A stretch of 64,000 nt of DNA, from the NCBI GenBank assembly GCA_009869945.1, contig WIXG01000005.1, positions 124,001-188,000 on the forward strand. The letters run 5' to 3'. The position numbers were made by a program, and so were the translations under genes. A model generated the notes under the pieces. That model saw only the letters and a list, made by a program, of their open reading frames with translations, was not told the DNA's origin and searched no databases. Positions 39,374 through 51,500 of this stretch are shown one piece after another. Source of the stretch: Mesaphorura yosii (lineage: Eukaryota > Arthropoda > Collembola > Poduromorpha > Tullbergiidae). The number at the start of each line of letters is the position of its first letter. Positions within the stretch are counted from its first letter, which is position 1.

Positions 39374-40879
39374 TTATTGCTTCTTATTCGCCCAATTTAA
39401 ATCGTCAGATCTTGGCTTTGAACCAGTACACCTTTCTATCATAATCTCCAGGCGCGACCAAAACTTCAGTTTCTCTAACGGGTAGTTGAGCCAGCCAGTC
39501 GTGATGCAAAAGTAGGTTTCGTGTGGAGCTACGTGGTGGACTCTGTGATGCTTCTTTGGAAGAATAATGTGAAAATCCTGCAGAATTTCGACGTATCTTG
39601 GAAGTCCAAAGTAAGTGTGAGACCATTTGTGTATCTGCTCGAAGAAATCACAATCAGGAAATGGCTACAAATTATTTCCTAGTTCGATCTCTAAAGGGCG
39701 CTTTGTTCATTGTACACTCACCTGGTTCGTCATTGAGATAAAAATAGCCAACAGATAAAAATACCAGGAAACGAGTCCGTAGTTTGTATAAAAATCCTGA
39801 ATGCAGATCAGTCCATAACTCATGAAGGCAAGCGGAAGCACACATACGAGAAAATTGTCCCCATTTGTTTCGATGAAGTCGTGTCGTGTAATTGACGTTG
39901 GATCGATGTGGTGCTCTCGAAACGGGCGAATGAACGCTTTTCCAAGAATGAATGTCTCAACGGAGCCCCAAGAGTCGCACGACCAGTGCACAACCCTGAA
40001 ATATTCACATCTTTGTCTACAAAATCAGTGGAGGGCTGTGGAAGCGGCCACATGTTAATAATTAATGAGAGAATGACCACTAAAGCACGCAAAGTCAATT
40101 CGAGATTCGAGATTGACCTATTTAACATCTACGTCAATTGTTTCATGAATAAAATATCTGTACACGACAGAAGTGCCGACTTGGCATCTGAGCTGTTAAC
40201 ACCTTTGACCTTTTTAATCACGACGACGTTCATGACATTCGGTCGGTATCACGTACCAGAGACATTCTAGCATAAATAGTTTGAACTAGTAAGCAACTTA
40301 TTTACGTTGAGTGCATTTTTGCCTATGTATCACTTTTCATTTCCTGGCTGAATGTCACATGTCAGATTGACTCATCGCGTGGCACGCATTAAATTAAACG
40401 CCCCTAACTTTTGCGATATAATTTTACGAAATCTCTAAATTCATGAGAACAGTCGTCCGAGGACGAAATGCAATGTAGCTGGTGCTTGCGCTTGATGAGA
40501 AAAACATCGAGTACCAACAGTGTTAATTAATTACCCCGATAAAAAGTCCGCCGTCAGAATCCCAGCACCGCCGGTACAGATGATTAGGAGAAGCTGCTCC
40601 AGCGTCGCATTGTAAAACAGGAGGATTCCGTTTAGAAATAATAGAAATGTGCATAAAACCACAGATACAATTTCTTGGGCCCTCTTTCCTGTGGAATAGT
40701 AAACTTTCAACTATTTTAATATGCCACAAGCGCATGTGCACGCTGGCTAGTTTCGCCGAATCAAGTTAGTAAATTAACGTTCTCTTACCAGAAGAGTAGA
40801 GTTGTTGGAGTTCCACAGCACCGGGATGATTTTTGCCACCCTTGACTATGGTTCCCTCTGTTTCAGTAGTCGCTGGCAT
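39374..40879 (-). CDS. PEDS1: Plasmanylethanolamine desaturase (TMEM189/Kua family)
   Basis: ER membrane enzyme that introduces the vinyl-ether double bond of plasmalogens. Four minus-strand exons, 40789-40879, 40535-40688, 39722-39995 and 39374-39634, are in phase and give 259 residues; the human protein is about 270. After a short polar N-terminus come two membrane spans (IVSVVLCTFLLFLNGILLF; LLLIICTGGAGILTADF), then the desaturase core with the family's metal-binding histidines: VVHWSCDSWGS, KAFIRPFREHHIDPTSITRH, HKWSHTYFGLPR, PKKHHRVHHVAPHETYFCIT, TGWLNYPLEKLKFW. The last acceptor was placed at 39635-39640 so that MTNQ joins IHKWSHT as in known family members. Every His-rich block is intact, so an active enzyme is expected. 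It is transcribed in the same direction as the unknown gene on its 3' side. Confidence 0.95.
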
Positions 40880-43206
40880 TGAAGCTGATTTGAGCGAGAT
40901 TTACAACAGTTGAATCGTAAAAGTACGTAAAAATTAAGTAAGAATTTTGGGAGCCCTTCCTATTTTAGCAGCCTCGGCTCGTCTAAATATCTCATGCCTC
41001 GCTAATTTTATTAAGGCCAGTTTCACGTGCTATCACCAGTTTGAGTTGACGCGTTGTTTGATTGTCGCTGGTTCCGGTTCCAGGCACCATTAAGCGAGGG
41101 GTGGCAACGAAGGAGTGTGTGCAAACTTTAAGGTCACATTGCAGTAAAATCTCTAACCTAATTTGGCAAATTAGCTGCACATAGTATTGAACAATACTGG
41201 TTGCTCGTATTTGGCGTCTGGTAAGGTACAGCACTTAAAGCCAATTTATTAGGAAATATGAATTTTAAAGTGTTTATCAGCTTACGCGCGCAGCTCTCGT
41301 GTACAATCTCACCGAAGTGTTATGAAATGGGCGTAGGACGTAATCTAGTTAAAGGCACAAGCTTTTGCATACTAAAAATCTAAAACGTGAAAACAATACG
41401 AGAGCAATTTGCTCGTTATCTGAATGCGGTGTCTCTTTCGAGTCGAAAGCACAAGTCTCACATGACTCCAAATCCATTTAAACCTCTAATGACATTCCAA
41501 TTACTTTGTACTACTTTAGTTACTTACTATACGCTAATGCTAGTATCCAGTACCTATTGCATATGCACATTACAAATTATACGCATTATTCGTTATGCAC
41601 ATGTTAAAGCTTTGTTTACGTGACGAGAGTCAAATCCAGCAAATTAAACTTCTGTCATTGTTCGAATGTAGTCGATGTCCTGTTGCCGTTGCTGAGTCCA
41701 ACCCAAAGTAGTAAATGCTGGCTGAATTGAACACTGATGTGGTGTGGTTTAATAACACGACGGTTACACTTTGCCTGTTATTAATATTAATTAGCCAGTG
41801 CTCCCGGTCACATCACAATTCACAATTCTCGGGTTAAGTGCACGGACTACAGTACACTTCTCTTTTGTGCCCAACATATGAAAGCAAATGGCAAATACCG
41901 ATTCGATTACTGTTACTAGAAATTAGTAGTTCGAATCATGAATCATGTAGCGAGGACTTTATATAAAATACTTTGGTTTTGGCAGGAGTTTGCTAGTGTG
42001 CAGTCAAGTTACAGACACAGTCACGCATGGGACGATGCGAGTATCAAACGTGTACAAATATGCTAAAAGTAGATATTATAATGGGTTAATAGAGTATAAC
42101 AAACAACTACAACTACGGGACAAGTCCAAATAAAAATGATATGCAAAAGTGCAAGCGGAATTGTGTTTAAAAGCTCTTTCTCATAATGCTGTAAGTTGAA
42201 ACACCAATCACGCACCGCATGAGAGCATGACATAACACACCCTACGGGTAATCACTGAGAAATGCAAAAGCTAAAGTAGGTTATCTCGCTGGGTTGTCTG
42301 TATTAAACTAATAAAAGAGATATCTTGTAATCTAATATGCACACGCAAAAAACTGTCCGTGCTCTAGCTCGGCTGCTCTGCGGGGAAAGCACGTGGCACG
42401 AAATGCTAGCGGGTTCCAATGTGAATTCGGACCGGGCCGAGAGAACATCGATTTCGTTTGTCTTGTTCCATGTGAGACATGCGGCTGGCTGGTGTTTCAC
42501 GAAATATTAACCTCGCAAAATGCTAACTTGTAACGCGCTCTTAGAAAAGTCGCTGTATCTTCTAGTCACTCATAATTTTCTTTGTGACTCATTTTTGAGG
42601 ACGTAGATATCAATTGTCTAATGTTATTTTTAGAAGTGATGATGACATTCAGGTTTTAGTCAAACTGACAGCAAAGTAAAATCACAGGAGCAAGGTTGGC
42701 TCGCCTCGCACGATGATGCACAATTAATGCACATTTTGCTTTTACTGACCAAATGATACTAACTGTACACTTTTGCAGAAATTCGCAGTAAGCGTCTGGC
42801 GATTTATTCTTGCGAATGAAAAATGCAAATGCAAGTGCGAAATGAGAGAGCCAGGGTCAAACACGTTCTCGTACACATCGTTACGCATTTTAATATCAAG
42901 AGCATCGTCATAATCAAGAGTCAAGGAAAGTCACATTAAGTTTAATCAGTGCACAATTTGTTGCGTAGATGAGTTCATGAAAGGGTAAATAAACATGAAC
43001 CCTGGCCCCTGACTCCAGCTCGCCACGCAACTAAGCAAAAGGTCATTAATTGATTGACGACACTTGATGAATCTGTTTGCTCGCCGCCATGGTCAACCTC
43101 AAGCTCCATTCGTCATCACACAGGAATCACTCGTGTTCTAAAACAGAGAACAAAATAAAACACCTTTAGGAGATTACGGCTTGACTGTGCTTAAATTCTG
43201 CGTCAT
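40880..43206. other. Intergenic stretch; no supported gene
   Basis: This begins with the 5' side of PEDS1. A TATATAAAA sequence at 41960-41968 is about 40 bases upstream of a CAGT, slightly far for a TATA/initiator pair, and no good coding sequence follows at once. An ATG in a strong context (GCCGCCATGG, ATG at 43089-43091) opens only a short frame. If the candidate exon at 43207-43446 is real, its upstream exons may lie here. Confidence 0.4.
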
Positions 43207-43446
43207 GTGCGAATTCGGAGGCAGGCAGGCTTACGTCAGTTAAGCAATCCAAACCAACAACGGCTCAAGTTATTAAGCGATGACCATTGTCCATTGCTAA
43301 AGGAATTTGGAATGAATTACTCATCTACCCGAAATTCAATTTTGATGAACGGGTTCAGCAACAACACCGAGGAAATGGCCGAAACGGTTGCACCTCATCC
43401 TGAATCCTGCCATCACGAGACATCGGATCCAAATGACCTAGAGTAA
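43207..43446 (+). CDS. Candidate terminal exon of an unrecognised plus-strand gene
   Basis: A frame ending DPNDLE-stop shows ordinary coding composition (…LLSDDHCPLLKEFGMNYSS…, then an acidic, His-containing tail) and is followed about 100 bases later by AATAAA (43543-43548). An acceptor-like AG precedes it near 43237-43239, so the true 5' boundary may lie inside the stated span. I found no upstream partner exon and recognise no family. It is convergent with the RS-rich gene on the other strand. It could also be chance. Confidence 0.3.
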   Translation: MRIRRQAGLRQLSNPNQQRLKLLSDDHCPLLKEFGMNYSSTRNSILMNGFSNNTEEMAETVAPHPESCHHETSDPNDLE

Positions 43447-43623
43447 TATTTCATAGCATGAGAAGCTTGCATTGTAATCTTTCAATCGGCGGTGGTCTGC
43501 TGCTGGTTTTGCAATTAAATCACAAATTGCAGTTTAGTTGAGAATAAAACTGCATTACCTCACGTGCCCTGTCTCTGGGACAAAGACTGAACTAAGAACG
43601 TCTATTTTGATGCAAGTAATCAA

Positions 43624-43637
43624 TTTATTCCTTTATT
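43624..43637 (-). promoter_or_regulatory. Two overlapping-region polyadenylation signals (minus strand)
   Basis: TTTATT at 43624-43629 and 43632-43637 reads as two AATAAA hexamers on the minus strand, about 430 bases past the stop of the RS-rich gene. This gives a plausible 3' UTR length. Confidence 0.55.
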
Positions 43638-44061
43638 TTATAAGTCGAACAGGCTTAAGTTTACAATAACATGTTTTCGTGCCTTACGTTAGCCAGCACG
43701 TAACATGAAACAATAAATTAATACGCCCAAAACATGACTAATCAATGTGCTCATCTCATCACTTTTTTAACAACCGTTTATTACCTTTCAGTAATACAAT
43801 TTCCTACTTACAACGATGACAGTAATAATAATAAAAAAGCAAAAAAATATGGACAAAGACAAAGAGAAAAACAGGAACTTCAAGCTCCATGCTCCAGGTA
43901 TCCAACTGAGGGTGTCTGGTGTCTGGAACCTCATCAGCGTCACGACGAGAAAAACCTAAAAGCTGCTAATGGAATAATTTATGTTAAATACTTGCACTCG
44001 TATAAGCAAGAGGGTCAAAGCTCCATCCATCGTATGGTTATTGTGGCAATATTGAATTCAG

Positions 44062-47000
44062 TCATATTGGCTCATCATCTTCCGGGTAAGAGACGCCAGG
44101 TTGCCGGAACCAGCACACCGTTCCGTGATGACCTGTGGTCATGAAAACTATCCTGAGTGCACTACAAAAACTGTAGACCCATCTCATCAGAAAACTTACC
44201 CTTTTTACCGCAAACATAACAAACGAATGAGGCACCATTTCTAAGAATTCTCCCCAGTCGAAGCACGAGCGATGGATCATCAGTCGCGTTTCTGCTGGGA
44301 AGAGGGCTTGGGCTGATGCTCTCCCTTACTCTGCAATGAAACCATTTTTTCAATTGGTCAAACGTGTCAAACCTCGAGGTGAATGATAAATTGAATGAAC
44401 ATACCTTCTGGCTACAGGAGCTTCATATTCCAGAGGTTGCCCTCTGTAGCTTGTCGAACCAAATGAACTCCTTTCTGGGCTTGGAAAGTCATCCAAATCT
44501 ATTATTTGGTTTCCCCTGGAATGGCGAATTGCAAGATCTCGGACAAGTTGCTCGTTCCGTGATGGTCTTCCACGGCTTCGGCTTCGAGACCTACTTGATC
44601 TTGAATAACTTCTTCTCCTACGTCTTCTTATAATTGGTGATCGAGACCGCGACCTCGAGCTACTACGTCCTCGAAGGCGTGGAGAAGGCGAAGTCAGTAT
44701 TTGAATATCAACATCAGGGCTCCGACTCCGACTACCCATTCGCCGCATCTTCCTTTCCAATAGGATCCTTTCCTCTTCCAACTGTAGTTCTCGTAATCTT
44801 ATCTGTCTTTCTCGTTCAATGATTTCATCTTCAGTTGGGGTCGGGCTTCTGTCGCCGTCGACTGGCGGCAGAACTAAAGAAACTACGGGACTACTGAGAC
44901 GAAGTTTTGTATCTTTGTCATGTTTATGTCTGGAACTTTTGGTACTCTTGGAAGAAGACCTTTCACTGTGATGATGAGAAGATGAACCTCCGGGGGACTT
45001 TCGCTGTATGTTTTTATCCGTGTAGTTGGAAAATTTCTTTACAAATGCTTCCTGTTTTGCCGCATCGTCATCTTTTTGCTTGCCTCGCCACCTCGATTCG
45101 TCGCATCTGTGCGACGACGAGGACGATTCTACATGCTTTCGATGCTCATGACCTTTCTCAGAATGCTTATTCTCTTTTTTTAAATCCTTGTCTAATTTCC
45201 GTTTAGTGTCTGATTTTTCGGATTTACGCGAACGATTGCTGAATGAGGTAGAACTCAATTTTAGACCATGTTCCGTGGGCTTGGACTCCCTTTTGGATTC
45301 CTCCGGTAACTCGACATATTGTACTCGTACTGCAGGTGATGAAGTAGCTGCAGAAGCTCTCGACGAAGTTTCCGGCTTAGTCTTATTTTCCATATATCCC
45401 AATTTGATTGATATTTGCTTCAGTTTACTTAACGAGTGGGGAGTAGTACGTCCAAAATTGGCATCTTCAATTGGCATATTATTCTTTTCGGCCTTTCCGT
45501 TAGAAGCCTCGCCTCTTTCTTTCGTATTGTTCTTAGACGATTTCACATCAGGAAGTTCCGGAATTCCCCAAATGTTATAATCGAGCAAATCATTCAAATC
45601 AATATTAAGACCTGGAGTGTCAGAGGGTTTGCTCTTCTGTCTGGAATCTGTCGCAACTTTCGGAACCTCAACGAATGTTGGTCGGAACAAATTGTTTTGA
45701 GCCTGAATGTCAAGGTCAGATTTTACACGATTTGGACTTTCCAAATCTGACACGTCAATGATTTCAATGTTGGGTGCTTTATCTTCAAGCAAAGTATTGA
45801 TGTCTATATTCAGTCCTTTCACGCCAACTGGGCTACTACGCTCATCCTTAGATCGCTTCCGGTGACTCGATCTTTTAGGACTCTTCGAACGTGATCTTGA
45901 TTTAGAATTGCGTGGTCTTCTTCGGTTACGCCTTTGTTCATCTCTACTTCCACTTCCTCTTGTCCGTCGATCCGGTGTCTTACTTCGACTTCGGTCACGC
46001 CTAACACGGCCCTGTGGAAGTGGAGAGCGTAAGCGTGGACTTCTGTGTCCTCCTCGATGCCGTCGATCTCGACTCCTACTTCTGGACCTCGACGATTTAA
46101 CAGAAGACTTGGACGGTTTAGAAATAATTGGTGGTGGCGGAGGATTTCTCAACGGCTTGATAATTGGAGCAGGCGGAACGTTCCCCGGCACAGTTGCCCG
46201 ATCAGCTACGCCGTCAACATGGGCATTATGACTCTTTGGTGCCGCGTTCAATTTTAGAACTTGGACACGTTTCGCCACATATTGAAACTTCAGACCCTCA
46301 ACCATTTCAGCTTCGACAAGAACCAAATCTCCCTCTTGGGGCATTATATTTCCACGAACACAGCTGTACAAAAGGAAGATGGTTAACGCCGGTACCGTAT
46401 TACGTTTCAAGCTCCTTTCGTTAACCGTGCGTACCTTGTGGCGAAAAAAACATCTGGCCCCATGAATCCGTATTCCTTGCAACAAGCCGTAACTAAACCC
46501 TCCATGATTTTCACACTCTGGGAGTCGGTTTTTGCCTCACTCGTGTATCCCTTGGCCGAAGTGTGCGGGAGCTGGTCACTTCCTACGTTGTCTGTCCTGT
46601 CCGCACTTTTATGAGTTCCCATATAAGGTGTATTTTCTTGCTCATGCGTGTTCTGGGATTCTGTTCCAGGTGGAACCAGGAATGACTCTTCTTCACCGGC
46701 AGATATTGCATGATCCATAATTTGTGTTTGATTTTCAGCGTGCGGAAATTGATTAAATGCCATTGGACCGGGTTGCATTTGAGGATTCCCATAAGGCATT
46801 CCCAAAATTCCAGGCATTTGATTTGTTGTTTGGAATGCTGGTACTCTTTGAAACTGAAACTGATTTCCAAACCCTTGCCCAAATTGTGGTCCGGTAACAT
46901 ACATTGGCGGATAAAATGCCGTGTTGATTCCGTTTGACGCGTAGGGATCATTCCAATTATTTTGACTGCTGTTCCAGGTTTGATTTACTCCAGAACCATA

Positions 47001-47186
47001 CATCATGGGGTCGGTGAATCCTGCAACCCCTTGTACGCTTGGTGGCGGCGCCGAAGCAGGTTGAGTTTGATGTGCAGGAAGCTGGCCAGTTGTACTTTCA
47101 ACCTTTCCTGACCTCGCTACTCTGCCAAAGCTTTCCCCAAATCCATCGTAGCTATTCTTAAGTGTTGGCTTGCGAGAAAATTCCAT
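44062..47186 (-). CDS. RS-rich nuclear protein with CCAR-type S1-like domain and CCHC zinc knuckle
   Basis: Minus-strand exons 46435-47186, 44405-46363, 44200-44330 and 44062-44132 are in phase and encode 970 residues. Residues 1-220 are Gln/Asn/Pro/Gly/Met-rich and probably disordered. Around 225-290, spanning the first intron, is a stretch like the S1-like RNA-binding domain of CCAR1/CCAR2 (EYGFMGPDVFFAT, then PQEGDLVLVEAEM and FQYVAKRVQVL). A proline run (NPPPPPIISKP) leads into RS repeats; more charged, Ser/Lys/His-rich sequence, a Glu/Arg helix (ERERQIRLRELQLEEERILL) and a second RS block follow. The last intron splits a CCHC knuckle: C941, C944, H949, C954 (C-x2-C-x4-H-x4-C). Domain content points to pre-mRNA splicing or transcription-coupled RNA processing in the nucleus; this is inference. 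I do not know a named orthologue with this exact order. A repeated motif GLNID(I/L)N(T/D)LL occurs twice in the middle. Confidence 0.85.
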
Positions 47187-48593
47187 TCACTGGAAGATCA
47201 TGCCAAATATGACGAAATTGGTGCCAACAAATACGTAGAATTTTATGTGCTATATGTGGGCACACTTATCTTATCCAAAATTATTGGTCCTCCTTGGTGT
47301 ATTAAAATGTGATACGTTATGTTATAACTAGCAGTTGCAAAACCTAATGTGAGAATTAAATTAGCGAGTTCTTGTAGGATTCTGAAATGATTTTTCATTT
47401 TGACAACTTTGAGCAGCTGATCAAACTCCAAAACCGAAACATTTGATTTCAGCATAAATAGAAATAATAAGCTAAATAACATACCCCAACTTCCTGGACA
47501 CACAGGTCAGGGATGACAAATTATTAACTCATGCTGATATCCAATAAATCTTCAAAATTGAGCAGCCAATTTCCTGCACCAACAGATAAAGCGTATTTGG
47601 TGTATCTTAGGACCGGTAGGTAACAAAGCTGGCAGATAGTGCGTACCTTTTAGCTCCTGCTATCCTTCAGGATCAGTAATCAGTGCCTTTGGTGCCTCCT
47701 ATCCTTTCCGGCTTGAAGATCCTGAATTTGTGTGCTTATAATTTAGTAATCACTTTCGTATTCCATTTTCATTCCTTACTTTACTTCCTGCTTGCGCTTG
47801 TGCTAAAAGTTCGACTCGAAACAGGTCAAATCTTGAAGTTTAGCTGAAAAAGAGGGCAACAAAGAACTGCATTTTACCGTGTGTTGCCTTTGTTCTTAAC
47901 GGCGAGCAGTGTAGCATAAAATTATAACTATTAATATAACTGCCACTGAAACTGCAGGTGAAGACTGATCAATGTCAATGAGTGACGGGAGAAAACACTT
48001 GAAGACAACTTGTCTGAGTTAATTTGTCAAAGTTGGAAAGAATTAAAAATTGGAAGCAGTAAAGCTTATGGTAATTTTAAGAATAATAGCAATGGCGGAA
48101 CACGTGAGTGAAAACAGTCACAGTGCCATCATTTGTCGTATCGTCTATTCACTCCCTGTTGCTGAGCACCCTTACGCTTATCCTTGTTTAATTCAAGCCA
48201 GGCTCGACTTGACCTTTCTATTATTATAGTTGTAATTTTATGGTGTGTGGTGGCTCAATTGTCAAGCCTTGCTTTTATCCAATAGTCTCAAGTAGCTGAA
48301 AGTCTTCCCAAGCAGGCGGAAAGAAAATAAGTCCGTGCCTTGAACCGTGCCCTTTTTACTGAAACAGGATCCACCCGACAATGGAGGCAATATTGTCTTA
48401 GAACGACACAGAAGATTGTTATCGTGTCATCGCTCATTATTGGCTGAATAATTATTGCATGGGATCCTCCGGCAGGTACGCCAGTCACAAAATGCTTAGC
48501 GTTACTCTTATCTTTACATTCGCATTTCTACCAGTTCCAGTGTGAAGTAATTTTGACGAGAAATAGACTCCAGCAGCTGCTGATCCCCCAAGC
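47187..48593. other. Shared upstream region of two divergent genes
   Basis: About 1.4 kb separates the start codons of the RS-rich gene (minus) and the CatSper3-like gene (plus), so it should contain both promoters and 5' UTRs. I could not place core promoter elements. A minus-strand frame at 47243-47503 with one hydrophobic stretch is discussed among rejected items. Confidence 0.5.
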
Positions 48594-51500
48594 ATGGACA
48601 AGGGCACAAAGGGCAAGGCTCCTGTTAAAGGAAAACCCATCGCTGCTGAAGCTGACAAATCTAAGTCTGAACCAGCACCAGTGCTCGAATTCAAGGTGTA
48701 CCGTGAAAATCCAAGTGATCCGTTCAAGCCAACTTCAGAAACTGCGGTGAAGGCGTTGTCAACTCAGCCACGAAAAGAAATACTCGAGCCCGATGATGAG
48801 CAGCTCCTCCAAAGCGTTGCGGCTGACTTGGACAGGTCGCTCTCCGTTGAAGAAATTGTAACTCTGCCGTACCCAGACCCTAAAATCAACTTCGAATGCT
48901 CCGTGGAACTGGCTAAACTTCCAACATGGCTGAGATCTATGATACGAGCAAGGTTCTCCCTCATTCAAGATCATTTCAAACATGATACGGCAAAGATTAT
49001 TCGAAATTTGGCCACCAAAATTAATCAACGAAAATTATTAAAGTCGGACTATGGAGGCTTCGATTTTGGAAAGGAGGCAAAGGAGTTCGAGACGGGCGAA
49101 GAGGATTTGTTGGAAAAGGAACCTTCCTTCTTTGAGGCATCTGGTGCAAAAACGGTGCTGAGGGCGGTTCACGCGGGTTCGTTTTATTTTATATCTATCA
49201 AATGATCAGCCTCAGCTAAAGTAAAGCTCAGGCTTTCATCAACTAATTTTACAATTCATTGTGTAGTTGGAAAATTTAAGAGGAGGAGAATTGTTGGAAG
49301 TGCCTGGGATAGGCCCCAGGTTCAATTTGCATGTGAGATATTACGCGAGTGCCTTACCCTCAAGGCCGGGAAGACTGACTCGCTGCTGGTTGAAGAGGAC
49401 CAAAGCATACAACGTCAGGTCGACGATGAAGAACCATCTTCAGAAGAGGATGAAGAATTCAAGGCGAACAGACCAAAGTGGGAGACCATGTTTGCACCCG
49501 GGCAGTTGGAAGAAGAGACTGAAAAAGAAGTGGATAAAATATTGCTTCGACAGGAAGTCGCAATTGACGAAGAGGTAGGAGATGAATCGAAGGACGCCAA
49601 GAAGAAACTAGAAGAAGGGACGAAGAAGAAGCGTGCTAAGAAAAAGGAGAAAGAGAAGAAAAGCGCAAGAGTTGTTACGTTGCCAAAAATCAAGTGGCAG
49701 CAGAGGAAGCGAGAAAGAGACAAGGGATTTTCTAGACCAGCTCGGGGCCATTTTCGCGAACATGAAAAATTGTTTTACATTGGCTGTGGGGACCCTGTGT
49801 AAGTCGAAAGTATCGTATTTTTAAGCTCCAGTTAACTAAATTTTGACACTTATTGACCAGACGGCCACCTGAGCGTCTGGAGCACCATCACCGATTTGAC
49901 GAAAGCTTTCATGCATTTTGCGTGGCTTTTGTATCGTGGCGATGGTTTCAAGTGTTCATAATGTGCATGATCTTTTTGAATGCGCTGGTGTTGGCAGCAG
50001 AGACATTTGATGTTAGTGAAGATCATTACATCATTTTCGACGTCTTTGATGAAGTAGGCCGTATCAATATAATCATTTCCATTGCCATTGCCATTCGTAG
50101 TGTGAATAAGTTCCCTCGAATGACTTCAGTTCTTCCTGGCGATCTATTTGACTGAGGTGATTGTTAAAATTTACGCGCATCCCTTTCGCTACTGGACGTC
50201 CGGGTTCAACGTTTTCGACTTTATCATTGTAATGGTGTCAATCATAAAGGTAAGAACGAGCGAAGAAAGCACATCTTTGTTTTGAATAATAATTCATAAT
50301 ACCACTTTCTCAAATTTCTCTCTAGAGCATCATAGACTGGCTTAATGTTGCTGAAATTGCATTTCTCCGAGTCTTCCTCATCGTTCGAGCCTTGCGCGTC
50401 CTGCGCAGTATTTCACTGTCCATCCAACTTCAAGTAAGTGCATAGTTAACATTACAGATATTGTCTCTACTAAATATTAGTTAATTCTATCGTTTATGTG
50501 TGCCTTTATTCAGGTGTTGGTGACAGCGTTGGTTGAAACCGTGAAGAAGCATGTCCTGAGTGTAGTAATCTTACTAACTCTTTTAATCTACATAGCAGCT
50601 ATAGTCGCGTATTATTTCTTTGGAGAGAGAATGGTAGCGGTGTGGGGCTTCGTACCACAAGGAATGCTTCGTATGGTTTCATATGTCACGGTAAGTTTCT
50701 GGAAACTGGAAACTGCTCTGGAATGTGATCTTGGAAACTGGAATCAATTTTACTCTTGCAGCTGGATGGATGGGCAGATTTGCAAAAGGAATTTGAGGAA
50801 GCTGGCTTGTTGGTTGAAGGAAGAATCTTCAACCTAGTTTGCATTGTGCTTGGGAATTTCATGTTTTCAAACATTTTCATTGCCATCATTATTTTCAACA
50901 TCTCAGAGGCCACGGACCTGTTTCGTGTAAGTTGAGAGAACAATGTAGTAACCACCGACAAATTGCACCTGTTGAGGTTACAAAGTGAAGCCTTGCTATT
51001 AGCGTTATTACGTTATTAATGCTGCTCCTTAATGCCTCCTTGCTTGGCTTTCAAAGGAACGGATTCGAGAAGAAAGAGAAAACATTGTACAGCGGAAGAA
51101 AGAAACTGTGTTTCGTCGTCAGAAACTGGATATGAGGCAGCTGCTTGCCCGACAAAAGAAATCTTTCGCAGCAGACTTTTTCTACATGGCTAGCCAATTT
51201 CAAAAGTTACTCCGCCACGATGACTTGGTAGCCATGAGAGAAACGTGCACATCTCCCTTGTGGATTGACGCCGCGTATCAGACGCTGCTTCGAACTACTC
51301 ACACCTCCAACATGTAAGATGTGAAAGCATTATTTCCTGGAATGAGATGAACAAAATTGATCAGGTTCGTATAATCTCTATTAGACTACTCAACTTACAC
51401 CGCGAAATGGCAGACAATATTTTACGCTTACATCGACTTCATGGTGATAACAAAATGCAAGAGTATTCAATTTCACGTGGCCGCTACAATCGATATATGA

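Noticed and set aside
41960-42005. TATATAAAA with a CAGT about 40 bases downstream as a core promoter
   Set aside because: Spacing is longer than the usual 30 or so bases and no supported coding exon follows.
47243-47503. Minus-strand frame of 86 residues with a hydrophobic stretch (ELANLILTLGFATASYNITY) faintly like TM7 of peptide receptors
   Set aside because: No NPxxY, no upstream membrane segments on the same strand, and it lies in the short divergent-promoter gap; most likely chance, at best a receptor remnant.
48288-48488. Minus-strand frame upstream of the CatSper3-like gene
   Set aside because: Non-coding composition; overlaps the shared upstream region of two better supported genes.
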